Shown piece after piece: positions 36,036-45,026 of a stretch of 64,000 bases of DNA. A program made the position numbers and the translations under genes. The DNA comes from Sphingobacterium gobiense. Its GTDB lineage: Bacteria > Bacteroidota > Bacteroidia > Sphingobacteriales > Sphingobacteriaceae. The notes beneath the pieces were generated by a model. The model was not told the DNA's origin. It ran no database searches and worked only from the letters and a program-made list of their open reading frames with translations. The first letter of the stretch is position 1; every line of letters begins with the position of its first letter. The stretch lies in assembly GCF_002980575.1 (NCBI RefSeq), contig NZ_PVBS01000001.1:930001-994000 (forward strand), given 5' to 3'.

Positions 36036-38414
36036 TTATGCTCTTTTAAACCATTTTTTCTTCTCTGCACCGTAACCGTAGCCATAGCCTCCATAGCCGT
36101 AGCCATAGGAGCCGTAACCTGCTCCTCCGGCTTTCAAGCCATTCAGCAATACCGCCATATTGTTGATTTTTTTCGTTCGGTAAATCTGCTCCACATCCGG
36201 CAATTGGCGGCGATCCATTTTGCCCGCGCGTATCACGAACAAGGTCAAGTCGGAAATGCGATCCATAATGCCCGCATCGGCAACAATACCCACCGGCACG
36301 CCATCCACAATGATGTACTCATATTCTTCACGCAATTTTTCCATCAAGAGATCCAGTCTTTTGCTCAATAAGAGTTCCACCGGATTCGGCGCAATCGCCC
36401 CGATAGGATAGAAATGCAGGTTCGATCCCTCCTCTCGGCTATACTGAATATCAGCCACCGATACCTCATGCTTCGATAAATATTGGCTCACTCCGGTTTG
36501 CCCATTCAGCCCTACTCTACCGGTTAAAGATCCTTTGCGCAGATCCAGATCCACCACGGCCACCTTCTTCCCTAGGTAAGACAAAGTCGTCGCCAAATTC
36601 AATGAAGTAAAGGTTTTTCCCACGCCAACACCAAAGGAAGTCAGGGTAATCACCTGTGCTTCCTTGCCGTCTTGCGCCATAAAGCTGATGTTAGTTCGCA
36701 AAATACGGAAAGCTTCCGTCAGCGGATCGCGCCCGGTCTCCGTTACCAAAATCTTAGCCGGATCGCTAGCTTTTAGTTTAGAAAGCGGGATTTCGCCAAG
36801 GAAAGGTACAGACAGAGCTGATTCAATATCGCGGCGGTCGCGCACCTTGGTATCCATCATCAGCGAGATCAGCAAGAGTGCCGCCGGAATCACGAAGCCG
36901 AGTACTGCCGCCGTCACCATTTTTCGCATCTTATTTGGTGCTATAGGCGCATTCGACCGCGTTGCCGCATCCACAATGCGAATGCTTTCGTCCGTCATCG
37001 CCTGATTGATGGCGTTCTCCTCTCGCTTATTCAATAGATACAGGTATAGCTCTTCCTTCACCTTTTGCTGGCGTTCGACAGAAAGCATCATCCGCTGTTG
37101 TCTAGGTACTTGCATCACCTTTCCACGCGCCGATTGCTCCTCGCGGATCACATTGTTCATCTTGATATCAAGCCCACGTATAGCATTATTCATCGCTTCG
37201 TTGATGTTGTCCCGCATGGAGGACAAGTTTCTGTCCAGATCCGCCACCACCGGATTCGCTGTGCTGCTGCCTTCCACCAGCCGGTTTCTACGCAAGAGCA
37301 TGGTATTGTACTCTCCAATTTCCCCTTCCACACTAGCATCCACCAAGCCCGTATTATTTGGCATCAGTTCATACTGTCCGCTCTCCTCATTCAGATAATC
37401 GCGCATCATGTTGGCGAGGTTAATATCCGTTTCGATCTTGGTCCGCTCCGATTGCAACTGACGAGAATCAGACAGGTACATCTGTCCGGCTGTCCGCACA
37501 TCCACCCCTTGGTTGGCGGTACGCATGCGTTCAATATCCGATTCCACCGAACCCAGTTCCGATTCAATAATCGCCAGGCGATCGTTGATAAAAGTTTCCG
37601 TATTGATAGCAATCTGGTTCTTATCGCGAATAGCCACCTCGTTGTATACCGCGATCAGCTCGGAGATAATTGCGGCGGCGCGCTGCGGGTTGGTATCTTC
37701 CAAACTCAACTGCAGCATCCCCGCATCCCCGGCAATCTGCCGCACATCCAGGCTGGCCAAGAATCCAGCTGCCGCGGCGGCTAGCGGACGTTTCGTCACC
37801 TGTATGCTTCTGCCCTGTCCGGTTTCATTGTAAAACGGCGTAGTCTTCACCGTCAGCGTACCGAAAGGTGTTTTCGTTGCTGTATCCAGCGTCATGGTCA
37901 CCTGCTGACCTTCCACACGTTTATTTTCCACACGCACCTGGTTTTCTTTCAACAGGGTTACCAGCAGTGCGTAGCTGCTAGTGGCCAACTGTCCTTCCAT
38001 CTCTACCGAAATCGGGCTGCTGCTGTACAATTCGTTGTCGCGCAAACCTACTCGCTCCTTATAATTCGTTTCCGCACCGATGCGTTCTACCGTTATCTGC
38101 ATCAGCTCCTTCGAGCGGAGTTGTAAAATTTCGCTTTTCACGTTGATGTTGTTCAAGGCGTTTGTCCTTGTCAATCTTGCCGTGGTCGGCGTGTTCTCCG
38201 GTGTCTTGATCTTAACCGTCTGTACACTGCGATAAATAAAGGTTGCTTTGTTGTACTGGTAATAATATATCGCGCCGAAGATCAGCAGCGACAGAGCAAA
38301 CCATTTCCATTTGGAGAGCAGGTATTTGATGATATCGACCAGGTTAATGGTCTGCTCTCTCCTTCCATTGGCGGCCGTACCGCCATCATATTGATTAACA
38401 CGCATATCTTTCAT
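36036..38414 (-). CDS. wzc: polysaccharide co-polymerase/BY-kinase (Wzc-like)
   Basis: A 792-residue inner-membrane protein joining a Wzz-type chain-length domain to a cytoplasmic tyrosine-kinase domain. TM1 is near 36-54 and TM2 near 507-527, with a long periplasmic coiled-coil part between them. The kinase has a Walker A loop ending at K600, Walker A' VAVVDLDLRKGSL and Walker B YIIVDGVPVG. The C-terminal tail has seven Tyr (767, 770, 772, 774, 777, 779, 781) in Gly-Tyr repeats, the expected autophosphorylation cluster. The P-loop reads SFGVGVGKT where relatives usually have PGEGK, and Walker B has DGVP in place of the usual DTPP. It is adjacent to the export lipoprotein. Confidence 0.93.
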   Translation of the reverse strand: MKDMRVNQYDGGTAANGRREQTINLVDIIKYLLSKWKWFALSLLIFGAIYYYQYNKATFIYRSVQTVKIKTPENTPTTARLTRTNALNNINVKSEILQLRSKELMQITVERIGAETNYKERVGLRDNELYSSSPISVEMEGQLATSSYALLVTLLKENQVRVENKRVEGQQVTMTLDTATKTPFGTLTVKTTPFYNETGQGRSIQVTKRPLAAAAAGFLASLDVRQIAGDAGMLQLSLEDTNPQRAAAIISELIAVYNEVAIRDKNQIAINTETFINDRLAIIESELGSVESDIERMRTANQGVDVRTAGQMYLSDSRQLQSERTKIETDINLANMMRDYLNEESGQYELMPNNTGLVDASVEGEIGEYNTMLLRRNRLVEGSSTANPVVADLDRNLSSMRDNINEAMNNAIRGLDIKMNNVIREEQSARGKVMQVPRQQRMMLSVERQQKVKEELYLYLLNKREENAINQAMTDESIRIVDAATRSNAPIAPNKMRKMVTAAVLGFVIPAALLLISLMMDTKVRDRRDIESALSVPFLGEIPLSKLKASDPAKILVTETGRDPLTEAFRILRTNISFMAQDGKEAQVITLTSFGVGVGKTFTSLNLATTLSYLGKKVAVVDLDLRKGSLTGRVGLNGQTGVSQYLSKHEVSVADIQYSREEGSNLHFYPIGAIAPNPVELLLSKRLDLLMEKLREEYEYIIVDGVPVGIVADAGIMDRISDLTLFVIRAGKMDRRQLPDVEQIYRTKKINNMAVLLNGLKAGGAGYGSYGYGYGGYGYGYGAEKKKWFKRA

Positions 38415-38416
38415 TC

Positions 38417-39205
38417 CTATTTAAATAGAGCGAACAAGGAAATTGCAAAGGCGAACATTCCCATACCAAAACCGATATAAGCCCTGTTGCGCTGTTCGCG
38501 CGGGGTATTCACCGCCATCTTAGGTTCCACGTACACAATATCATTTTGTTGCAGGTAATAGGCCTCCGAGTCAAAAATAGACCGGGACTCGATATCGTTC
38601 ACAATTTTCCGCCGCAGGCCGTTTTCCTCGCGGATCACGAGCACCGCCTGCGGATCGGCCACCACCGCTAGGCCGCCAGCCTGGTTAATTGCCTCCAGCA
38701 GGGTAATACGCCCTTCCGGAACTTGCAGCACCTGCTGACCGCCCACGGCACCCATCACCGAGATTTTTAAATTAAGCAGCTCCACTTTCACCGTAGGATT
38801 GTTAATGTATTCCTTCGCCACCAATTGTCCGCGCACCATTTCCCGCACCTGATCCAGCGTGCGACCTTCCACCTGCATCTTGCCCAGTATCGGGAAGTCG
38901 ATCGCCCCCGTCTGGTCCACAATATAGCCTGCCGCAGAGCGATCTACCGTTGTCGACACGGAGCCGTCATCGCCCACGCGGTAGCTACCAACACCGCCGT
39001 TGAACGGCGCAGCCAACTCCGGAGCATTCGCACTAACCACAATCTGAACACGATCATTCTTCTGCAAGCGCAAGACCGGCGCCTCCAAAGCCATGTAGGC
39101 CGTGTCCGGTTCCATATCCTTTACATACACCACTTTTTTCGGTACGATACATCCATTGAGTAATACCAGGCCAGTTAGCCACGTTAATACAGTAATCTTA
39201 TTCAT
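38417..39205 (-). CDS. wza: polysaccharide export outer-membrane lipoprotein (Wza-like)
   Basis: A 262-residue lipoprotein forming the outer-membrane export pore for the polysaccharide. A signal peptide with lipobox LLNGC (Cys19) is followed by the poly-export domain (LRLQKNDRVQIVV, GAIDFPILGKMQVEGRTLDQV) and an SLBB-type domain (VMGAVGGQQVLQVPEGRITLLEAINQAGGL). A C-terminal hydrophobic helix (about 241-261) probably crosses the outer membrane as in Wza. It is two bases from the kinase gene and two from the upstream glycosyltransferase. The protein is shorter than E. coli Wza, as is usual for Bacteroidota. Confidence 0.93.
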   Translation of the reverse strand: MNKITVLTWLTGLVLLNGCIVPKKVVYVKDMEPDTAYMALEAPVLRLQKNDRVQIVVSANAPELAAPFNGGVGSYRVGDDGSVSTTVDRSAAGYIVDQTGAIDFPILGKMQVEGRTLDQVREMVRGQLVAKEYINNPTVKVELLNLKISVMGAVGGQQVLQVPEGRITLLEAINQAGGLAVVADPQAVLVIREENGLRRKIVNDIESRSIFDSEAYYLQQNDIVYVEPKMAVNTPREQRNRAYIGFGMGMFAFAISLFALFK

Positions 39206-39207
39206 AG

Positions 39208-40329
39208 TTATATTGTTTTTTTATAGATCTCCACACATTTTTCTATCATTTTATCACGTGTAAAATTTTCCTCGTAGCGCTTTCTGGCACCTTCGGATAG
39301 CTTTTGCTTCAGGATGTGCTCCTCGCAGATGCAGTGACAGGCCTCAGCGAGCGCTTTTGCATCTCCCGCAGGCACCACCAATCCGGATTCCTGATGCCGG
39401 TTTACCCAGCTAACGCCCGATCCGGGAATGGCCGTAGATACCACCGGTCTGCCACAGGCCATCGCCTCCAGCTGTACGATTGCAAAGGCCTCTGTTTTCT
39501 GAATCGAGCTTAGGCAGAATACATCCGCTGCCGCATGATAGTTCGGCACTTCCTCATCTGACAGAAAACCAAGTAAATGCACCTTATCTTCCAGTTTCAG
39601 TTCCTGAATCAAGGTCTTCAATATTTCCTCCAGCGGTCCTTTTCCGCCAACCAGGATCTGATAGCTATCATCCAGGTAACTCGCGGCACGAATCAGGTGT
39701 TCATAGCCTTTATAATCCACCAAACGCCCTAGCGAGAAAATCAGTTTTTTATGCTTGTATTCCTCCCGTATAGCATGTACCTTCTTCTTATCGATAACCG
39801 GTTCCAAAATTCCTATCGGGATGTAATCCACCTTATCCTGCACCTTTCGTAAAAAAGGCGATTCGGCTACGTACACCGGACTGGTACCCACGATCACATC
39901 GGCTCGCTTTATCAGCCAATTTTGCAAAGGTTTATACAGTTTCAACAATATCTTTTGCTTCAGGATATCGGCATGCCAATGCAAAATGACTTTCCCCTTA
40001 AATCCCGACAAAAACAAGGACAGCGTCGCCATCGGATCCGGGTGATGGATATGGATGATATCGTAATATTTGCCGTAACCTCGAAGGGTTTTAATCATCA
40101 TCGGTGCGAGCATTGTTGCCGCAAGCTTCAAGCGTGTAGGGACAACCATCAACTGGGAAAAATCATTAAGATCGATATTTGCTGTCGGATGATTTTCCGT
40201 CGTCGCACAGAGCATATCGCAGGGTATAACACGTTCTGACAAGCCCAATGTAAGGTCGTACATGACCTTCTCTACCCCTCCCCGAATGGGATAGAATTTA
40301 CCCAGTTGTAGTACACTTATATTTATCAT
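39208..40329 (-). CDS. GT4 family glycosyltransferase
   Basis: A 373-residue GT-B glycosyltransferase. The N-terminal acceptor domain has the glycine-rich loop GKFYPIRGGVEKVMYDL, and the C-terminal donor domain has SLGRLVDYKGYEHLIRA, VGGKGPLEE and the E-x7-E region EAFAIVQLEAMACGRPVV. The fold and retaining mechanism are typical of GT4, with donors such as GDP-mannose or UDP-sugars. The specificity is not readable. It overlaps the preceding gene by 4 bp and precedes wza by 2 bp. Confidence 0.9.
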   Translation of the reverse strand: MINISVLQLGKFYPIRGGVEKVMYDLTLGLSERVIPCDMLCATTENHPTANIDLNDFSQLMVVPTRLKLAATMLAPMMIKTLRGYGKYYDIIHIHHPDPMATLSLFLSGFKGKVILHWHADILKQKILLKLYKPLQNWLIKRADVIVGTSPVYVAESPFLRKVQDKVDYIPIGILEPVIDKKKVHAIREEYKHKKLIFSLGRLVDYKGYEHLIRAASYLDDSYQILVGGKGPLEEILKTLIQELKLEDKVHLLGFLSDEEVPNYHAAADVFCLSSIQKTEAFAIVQLEAMACGRPVVSTAIPGSGVSWVNRHQESGLVVPAGDAKALAEACHCICEEHILKQKLSEGARKRYEENFTRDKMIEKCVEIYKKTI

Positions 40330-41471
40330 AGTATGTCGTTGTTATTATGCACATGCTCCGGCAAAAGGTAAGAAAACAGATTGTTCCAATTGCTTGCCGT
40401 CGGTTCCGCAATAGGCCTTTCCTCGACGGCATTTAACCTATTCATGTTACCCTCATACAGCTCTTTTATCAACCCTGCCAGTGCTTCCGGCTTGTCCGGA
40501 TCGAAAAAGCTCACTTGCGCGCTCCCGGCAGAAGTTTCCCGTGCATAAGGCAAATCCGCCAACAACATCGGTTTGCGAAAAGCAGCAAATTCCGATATCG
40601 GCAAGCCCCAGGACTCGGCTTTGGACGGATAAATCAAGACATCGCAACGCCGGTAGTAGTCCGCCAATTCCTTCTTCGACAAAAAGCCGATAAAGTGCAA
40701 CGCTCTTAGCTGTCCCCATTTTCGGCGCAACCATTTCGCGTATTTATTTTCATCGCCCCCAACCGTGATATACACGCGTATATCCTGGATATTGTATTGC
40801 TTTTCTACGATCTCCAGAGCGCGACAGATCATCTCAAAATTCTTATGTTTATTCGGCGAAGCCGGATAGATAAACGAGCGGACAGGCTGCATGATCGTCT
40901 TCCCTATTTCCGGATCTTCGATACGTTGGAGCAGCATCGGCGGCGCCACAATAAACTTCTCCGGCGACATCTTAAACAGTGCGCTCATCGCCTCGCCAAG
41001 CCATGCCTGCTGCACCACCAAGTAGCGATTCCGTCGGATATAGGGCTTATAAATGAATGGCGTCAGCATGGCTAACAGCGTCATTTTCGGCGCAAACAGG
41101 AAATCTTCCCATTTCCATTTGTACGCAAAAAGCGCATTATGGCAATAGACAACCTGTCGTTCGGCGATCACATTCGGCGTTGTATCATGCAAAGAAAACC
41201 AGAGATCTACCGATCCAATATTCTTAGAAACCTGCTTTAAGGACACATACTCGTACCAAAGGCGATTTACCCAACATTGCTTCGGCCATTGGGTTTCTAT
41301 ATACTCGATATGCGGAAAGTCGACCAAGCTTCGTTGATGAACAATAGCGATGAATTTATAGGTGTCTGGGTGTTCCTCCAGCCAAGCCGACCAGGCACCC
41401 AGGCAATCCCGCAGAATCGTCAGAGGCCCCGCTTCCACAATATTTACCGCCGACACCACTATCGTTTTCAT
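40326..41471 (-). CDS. glycosyltransferase (GT-B, GT4-like)
   Basis: A 381-residue GT-B type glycosyltransferase. The donor-domain features are visible: FIYPASPNKHKNFEMICRAL, HFIGFLSKKELADYYRRCDVLIYPSKAESWGLPISEFAAFRKPMLL and an E-x7-E-like pattern around ESWGLPISE. The N-terminal half is diverged. Overlaps of 4 bp on both sides indicate translational coupling in the operon. Donor and acceptor are unknown. Confidence 0.85.
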   Translation of the reverse strand: MKTIVVSAVNIVEAGPLTILRDCLGAWSAWLEEHPDTYKFIAIVHQRSLVDFPHIEYIETQWPKQCWVNRLWYEYVSLKQVSKNIGSVDLWFSLHDTTPNVIAERQVVYCHNALFAYKWKWEDFLFAPKMTLLAMLTPFIYKPYIRRNRYLVVQQAWLGEAMSALFKMSPEKFIVAPPMLLQRIEDPEIGKTIMQPVRSFIYPASPNKHKNFEMICRALEIVEKQYNIQDIRVYITVGGDENKYAKWLRRKWGQLRALHFIGFLSKKELADYYRRCDVLIYPSKAESWGLPISEFAAFRKPMLLADLPYARETSAGSAQVSFFDPDKPEALAGLIKELYEGNMNRLNAVEERPIAEPTASNWNNLFSYLLPEHVHNNNDIL

Positions 41472-43750
41472 TCCGTCACCTCCTTAAAAAGATCCAACCA
41501 TTGTTTCATCACCCGGTGTTCCGCATAATTAGCCGACATAGATTTCCCCTTTGTTCCCATAAGCCGTCGCCAATCCGCATCATCCATCAACCGAAGCAGA
41601 CAGTCCAACATCCTATTTTCATCACCTTCCTCCACCAGAAAACCATTTACTCCGTCCGTAATAATATCTCGCGGACCACATTTACAAGCATAAGCGACCA
41701 AGGGCAGTCCGCAGGCCTGCGCCTCCAATAAGGCCATGGGCAAGCCTTCGTAGCGGGAAGTCATGACTAGCATAGCGCTTTCACAATATTCCTTTTGAAT
41801 GTCATTAACGGGCGGACATAAGCGAATCACCCCCTCCAAATTCAGTTGCTGTATTTGTTCGCGCAGCGCAGCCTCATCCGGTCCTTTACCGAAAATATCC
41901 AGCCGCCAATCGGGCTTTTGTGCGTGTACCCTCTTCCACAAGCGAATCAGCCGATCAAAACCCTTCTGGTAATCGTAGCGTCCCACGGCGATCACCCGCT
42001 TGTGCGCCACAACATCCGCAGCACCCTTCGGCACAAAGCTGTTGGCATTCGGGATCACGCTGCTATTCGGCAGATACCCCCAATACGCACGATCCTCATC
42101 CGTTAGCAGCACAAAGCGATCATATTGCGCGGCGAGGAGTGCGTCTTGCTTGCTGCGATAGCGATCCACCTTTTGCCAAAGGCCCTTACGGTCGTACTGC
42201 AAGCGCTTATGGCGTGAGAAATGCGCTTCCAGCATTTTCTTGCTGCCATCGGCGATCTGGTACAGGAAAGCCGACTCATGATCAAACATGGAAATCACGA
42301 TATCGGCTTTCAGCCGTATCAGCAGCTCCGTCAAGCGCTGCCGATGCAGCCTTTGCTTCGCACGATAAACAACTATCTTTTTCAACAGTCCGCTTTCCTG
42401 CATCTCCGTGTAATTTATATCCAAATCGTAATGATCAATTGCCGGATCCATCGCATAGTAGGGCGAACGAAATTGCTGATCGGTGGTGACCACAGCCACT
42501 TCATATCCCTTCCTTAGCAGGTAATTGGCCTTATTCGCTAAAACCCGCTCCATGCCGCCGGAATTATACGTTCCTACTATGCAATAGATAATTTTCATTT
42601 TCCTATCTTTTTTATTATCGGGCGAATGCGATACCCCCTTACTGAATAACATTTGCCATCTTTTCATAATCATCTCTTCTGAAAACATTGCGGAATGTTC
42701 TTTGGCCTTTCGGCCCATCGATTTGCGCAGGTTTTCGTCGTTCGCGAGGCGGATAATGGCTTCTGCCAGCCCCTGCTCATCTCCCGTTTCCACCAGAAAG
42801 CCATTTTCGCCCTCGCTGATGATGTCGCGCGGGCCGCATTTGCAGGCATAAGACACCAGCGGTACGCCGTGGGCCTGCGCTTCCAGCAGCACCATGCCCA
42901 AGCCTTCGTAGCGCGAGCTCAGCACATAGATTGATGATTGCAGGTATTCTTCAAAAATATGCGGCGTGGAATCGCGTAAAGACACCACCTCAGTCAACCC
43001 GGAGGCATCCACCAAGCCTTGCAGGTTCTCATTCGGCACGCCACCGCCGAAAATGCGCAACTGCCAATCCGGGCGAAACTGATGCACCCTTTTCCAGGTC
43101 CGCACCAGGCTTTCAAAATTTTTCTGGTAGCCGTAGCGCCCCGCAGCCACCACTACCTTATTATCCAGCGCCGCTTGCTCCTCCGACTCCACCGTGTTTG
43201 CGTTCGGAATCACTTCGATGTTAGACAGCTCACCCCAGTCGGGTTTATCCTCTTTCGTCAACACCACAAACTTGTCGTACCTGCGGATCATCCGCGCATC
43301 CAGCCAAGTGTGGAATTTTCCAAACAAGCCCTTATCCTTTCGGGAATCCAACCAAGTGAAATGCGAGGAATGCGCTTCCAGAATCTTCATACTGCCGTCC
43401 TTGATAAAAGGCAAAACAAAGAGTTCCCGACCAAAGGTGGAGATTACGATATCAGGATTTTCCTTCGTCAGAAATTTCTTCAAACGGTTGTAGTGCCATA
43501 CCACCCGCTCGGGAATACGCCACAATTTTTCCCAGAGGGATTTATCATCAAAACCCACATAGTGAATATGCAAATCCACAAACCGGATCTTGTCAGACAT
43601 CTCGTAGAAGTGCCCCTTCCCCAGCTGATCCGTCGTCACGATGATCACCTCATGCCCCGTCTCCACCAGATAATTAGCCTTATTGGCGATCACCCGCGTC
43701 AATCCGCCGGAGTACCAAGTATTCAATATGCAGTAAACAATTTTCATCAT
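41468..43750 (-). CDS. tandem fusion of two GT4 glycosyltransferases
   Basis: A 760-residue protein made of two full, homologous GT4 enzymes in one frame. Unit 1 covers about residues 1-371 and unit 2 residues 385-760, joined by a short polar linker (GVSHSPDNKKDR). Both begin alike (MKIVYCILNTWYSGG and MKIIYCIVGTYNSGG), and both carry AGRYGYQK/VGRYDYQK, SSRYEGLGMVLLEAQA/TSRYEGLPMALLEAQA and YACKCGPRDII. The Met at residue 385 would be a natural start for unit 2, so the fusion looks like a tandem duplication that lost the first stop. Its upstream neighbour is the polymerase gene (1 bp overlap). Confidence 0.9.
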   Translation of the reverse strand: MMKIVYCILNTWYSGGLTRVIANKANYLVETGHEVIIVTTDQLGKGHFYEMSDKIRFVDLHIHYVGFDDKSLWEKLWRIPERVVWHYNRLKKFLTKENPDIVISTFGRELFVLPFIKDGSMKILEAHSSHFTWLDSRKDKGLFGKFHTWLDARMIRRYDKFVVLTKEDKPDWGELSNIEVIPNANTVESEEQAALDNKVVVAAGRYGYQKNFESLVRTWKRVHQFRPDWQLRIFGGGVPNENLQGLVDASGLTEVVSLRDSTPHIFEEYLQSSIYVLSSRYEGLGMVLLEAQAHGVPLVSYACKCGPRDIISEGENGFLVETGDEQGLAEAIIRLANDENLRKSMGRKAKEHSAMFSEEMIMKRWQMLFSKGVSHSPDNKKDRKMKIIYCIVGTYNSGGMERVLANKANYLLRKGYEVAVVTTDQQFRSPYYAMDPAIDHYDLDINYTEMQESGLLKKIVVYRAKQRLHRQRLTELLIRLKADIVISMFDHESAFLYQIADGSKKMLEAHFSRHKRLQYDRKGLWQKVDRYRSKQDALLAAQYDRFVLLTDEDRAYWGYLPNSSVIPNANSFVPKGAADVVAHKRVIAVGRYDYQKGFDRLIRLWKRVHAQKPDWRLDIFGKGPDEAALREQIQQLNLEGVIRLCPPVNDIQKEYCESAMLVMTSRYEGLPMALLEAQACGLPLVAYACKCGPRDIITDGVNGFLVEEGDENRMLDCLLRLMDDADWRRLMGTKGKSMSANYAEHRVMKQWLDLFKEVTE

Positions 43751-45018
43751 TAATCATTAATCATTAACAATCCATCATCATTATTCCCCGACGACACAAA
43801 TTCATCCACACAATAAAACAGCGCGTATATCAAAAATATATCCGTGGCGATCTTTACCCAAAAGATGAAGGACATCACGATCAATACCACAAACATGGTC
43901 GCGTATTTTCCGGATCTGTTCATAAAAAACAAGCCGTTGTACACAAAAAAAAGGGAGAAAATGGAGAACCCGACTAGTCCGCAATACAGAATAAAACGGC
44001 AATAGCCGATGTCTGTAGCATACACAAAGCTCCCAAAGATGCCCGAGCCGATGATCCAGGTTTTGGTATCTTCCGGCCAGATCCACATTTCGTTGTTCAG
44101 CTTATCTGTCGATCCGGTACGCCACTCCCCAGTCTCCACCAGGTTGAAAAAGCCTTCAAAAGCAAAGCGAATATGGCCGTAAAAATCATCGTTAGTACGG
44201 TAGAGAAAAGTTCCTATAGCCACTACCAGAACCAAGGTAATTGTAGCCCATATTCCTAATTTCAGGGCGCTGAAGCGAATTTCAAAGCGGAAAAGTCCGG
44301 AAAACAGTATCGCGTAGAGCATACCGCCTGCCAGGCCGATAATGGTCGTACGTGAAATCATGTTGCCGACCAGTGCGACAGTAAAAAAGACCAAAAGCAG
44401 TGCAACAATAGCCGAGGTACTCTTTCGGACTTGCTCATCGTGGCAGAGCAGCGCAGAGATCATCAGCAGCACGATGGAGAAACGCACGCCGGCGGTATCC
44501 AGCGCCGCGCCTATGCCGTAGAGACGATCTTTATCTTCATAGAAAGCCTGGCCCTGCTGCACGTAGCTATCCACCAGCAACTGAAAGCCCTCGTGATTGT
44601 CGATGAGCAGCGCCAAACCGCATTGCACAAAACAGACAGCAGCCAGGTAGTTGGTCAGCACGCGGAAGTTGCAGCGACCATGCAGGCCTTTTATCGCCAT
44701 ACAAACCATGTAGGCCCCTCCCAACCAAGTAAACATACTGCCGAGATAGGTCACATACGCATAATCCGCCGTATTGTTCAAATCGGTAGCGATGTAGCAG
44801 ACGATGGAGAAAAACAGCGCAATACCCACCGCCCCCAGCAAGCCCATCTGCACGGAAATTCCGCGCTCCTGCAGGCTGTTGTACCCAAAAAGCAAGCCCC
44901 CGACGAGCGCCAGCACCATTTTGGTATTGAAGGCATCTGGCAAGATGGTCAAGCCAACGGGAAACAAATAAAAACTTGTCAGGATACCCAATAATATGTA
45001 TAGTATGATGCGTATCAT
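43750..45018 (-). CDS. wzy: O-antigen/exopolysaccharide polymerase (Wzy-like)
   Basis: A protein of about 422 residues with ten or more hydrophobic helices, a large periplasmic loop (about 280-325) and little other similarity. These are the usual signs of a Wzy polymerase, which joins lipid-linked repeat units at the outer face of the inner membrane. I choose the ATG at 45018 (MIRIILYILLG), 8 bp after the upstream stop, because the open frame further upstream (to 45114) lies inside the GT2 gene. The position between glycosyltransferases in a Wzx/Wzc/Wza locus supports the call; sequence alone would be weak. Confidence 0.74.
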   Translation of the reverse strand: MIRIILYILLGILTSFYLFPVGLTILPDAFNTKMVLALVGGLLFGYNSLQERGISVQMGLLGAVGIALFFSIVCYIATDLNNTADYAYVTYLGSMFTWLGGAYMVCMAIKGLHGRCNFRVLTNYLAAVCFVQCGLALLIDNHEGFQLLVDSYVQQGQAFYEDKDRLYGIGAALDTAGVRFSIVLLMISALLCHDEQVRKSTSAIVALLLVFFTVALVGNMISRTTIIGLAGGMLYAILFSGLFRFEIRFSALKLGIWATITLVLVVAIGTFLYRTNDDFYGHIRFAFEGFFNLVETGEWRTGSTDKLNNEMWIWPEDTKTWIIGSGIFGSFVYATDIGYCRFILYCGLVGFSIFSLFFVYNGLFFMNRSGKYATMFVVLIVMSFIFWVKIATDIFLIYALFYCVDEFVSSGNNDDGLLMIND

Positions 45019-45026
45019 TCTCTTTT

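Noticed and set aside
36064..36125. Short tandem DNA repeat (GTAGCCATA-like units) at the end of wzc
   Set aside because: It simply encodes the Gly-Tyr repeats of the kinase tail, so it is a coding repeat and not a separate element.
37065..37784. Long plus-strand open frame inside wzc
   Set aside because: It is antisense to an intact Wzc-like protein. Its translation is rich in His, Arg and Ile with no family features, as expected for a shadow of GC-richer coding DNA.
43019..43753. Long plus-strand open frame inside the fused GT4 gene
   Set aside because: It is fully antisense to two clear GT4 motifs and its own translation resembles nothing, so it is a shadow frame.
44431..44994. Plus-strand open frame inside the polymerase gene
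   Set aside because: It is antisense to a membrane protein with clear hydrophobic helices; the translation is His/Gln-rich low complexity.
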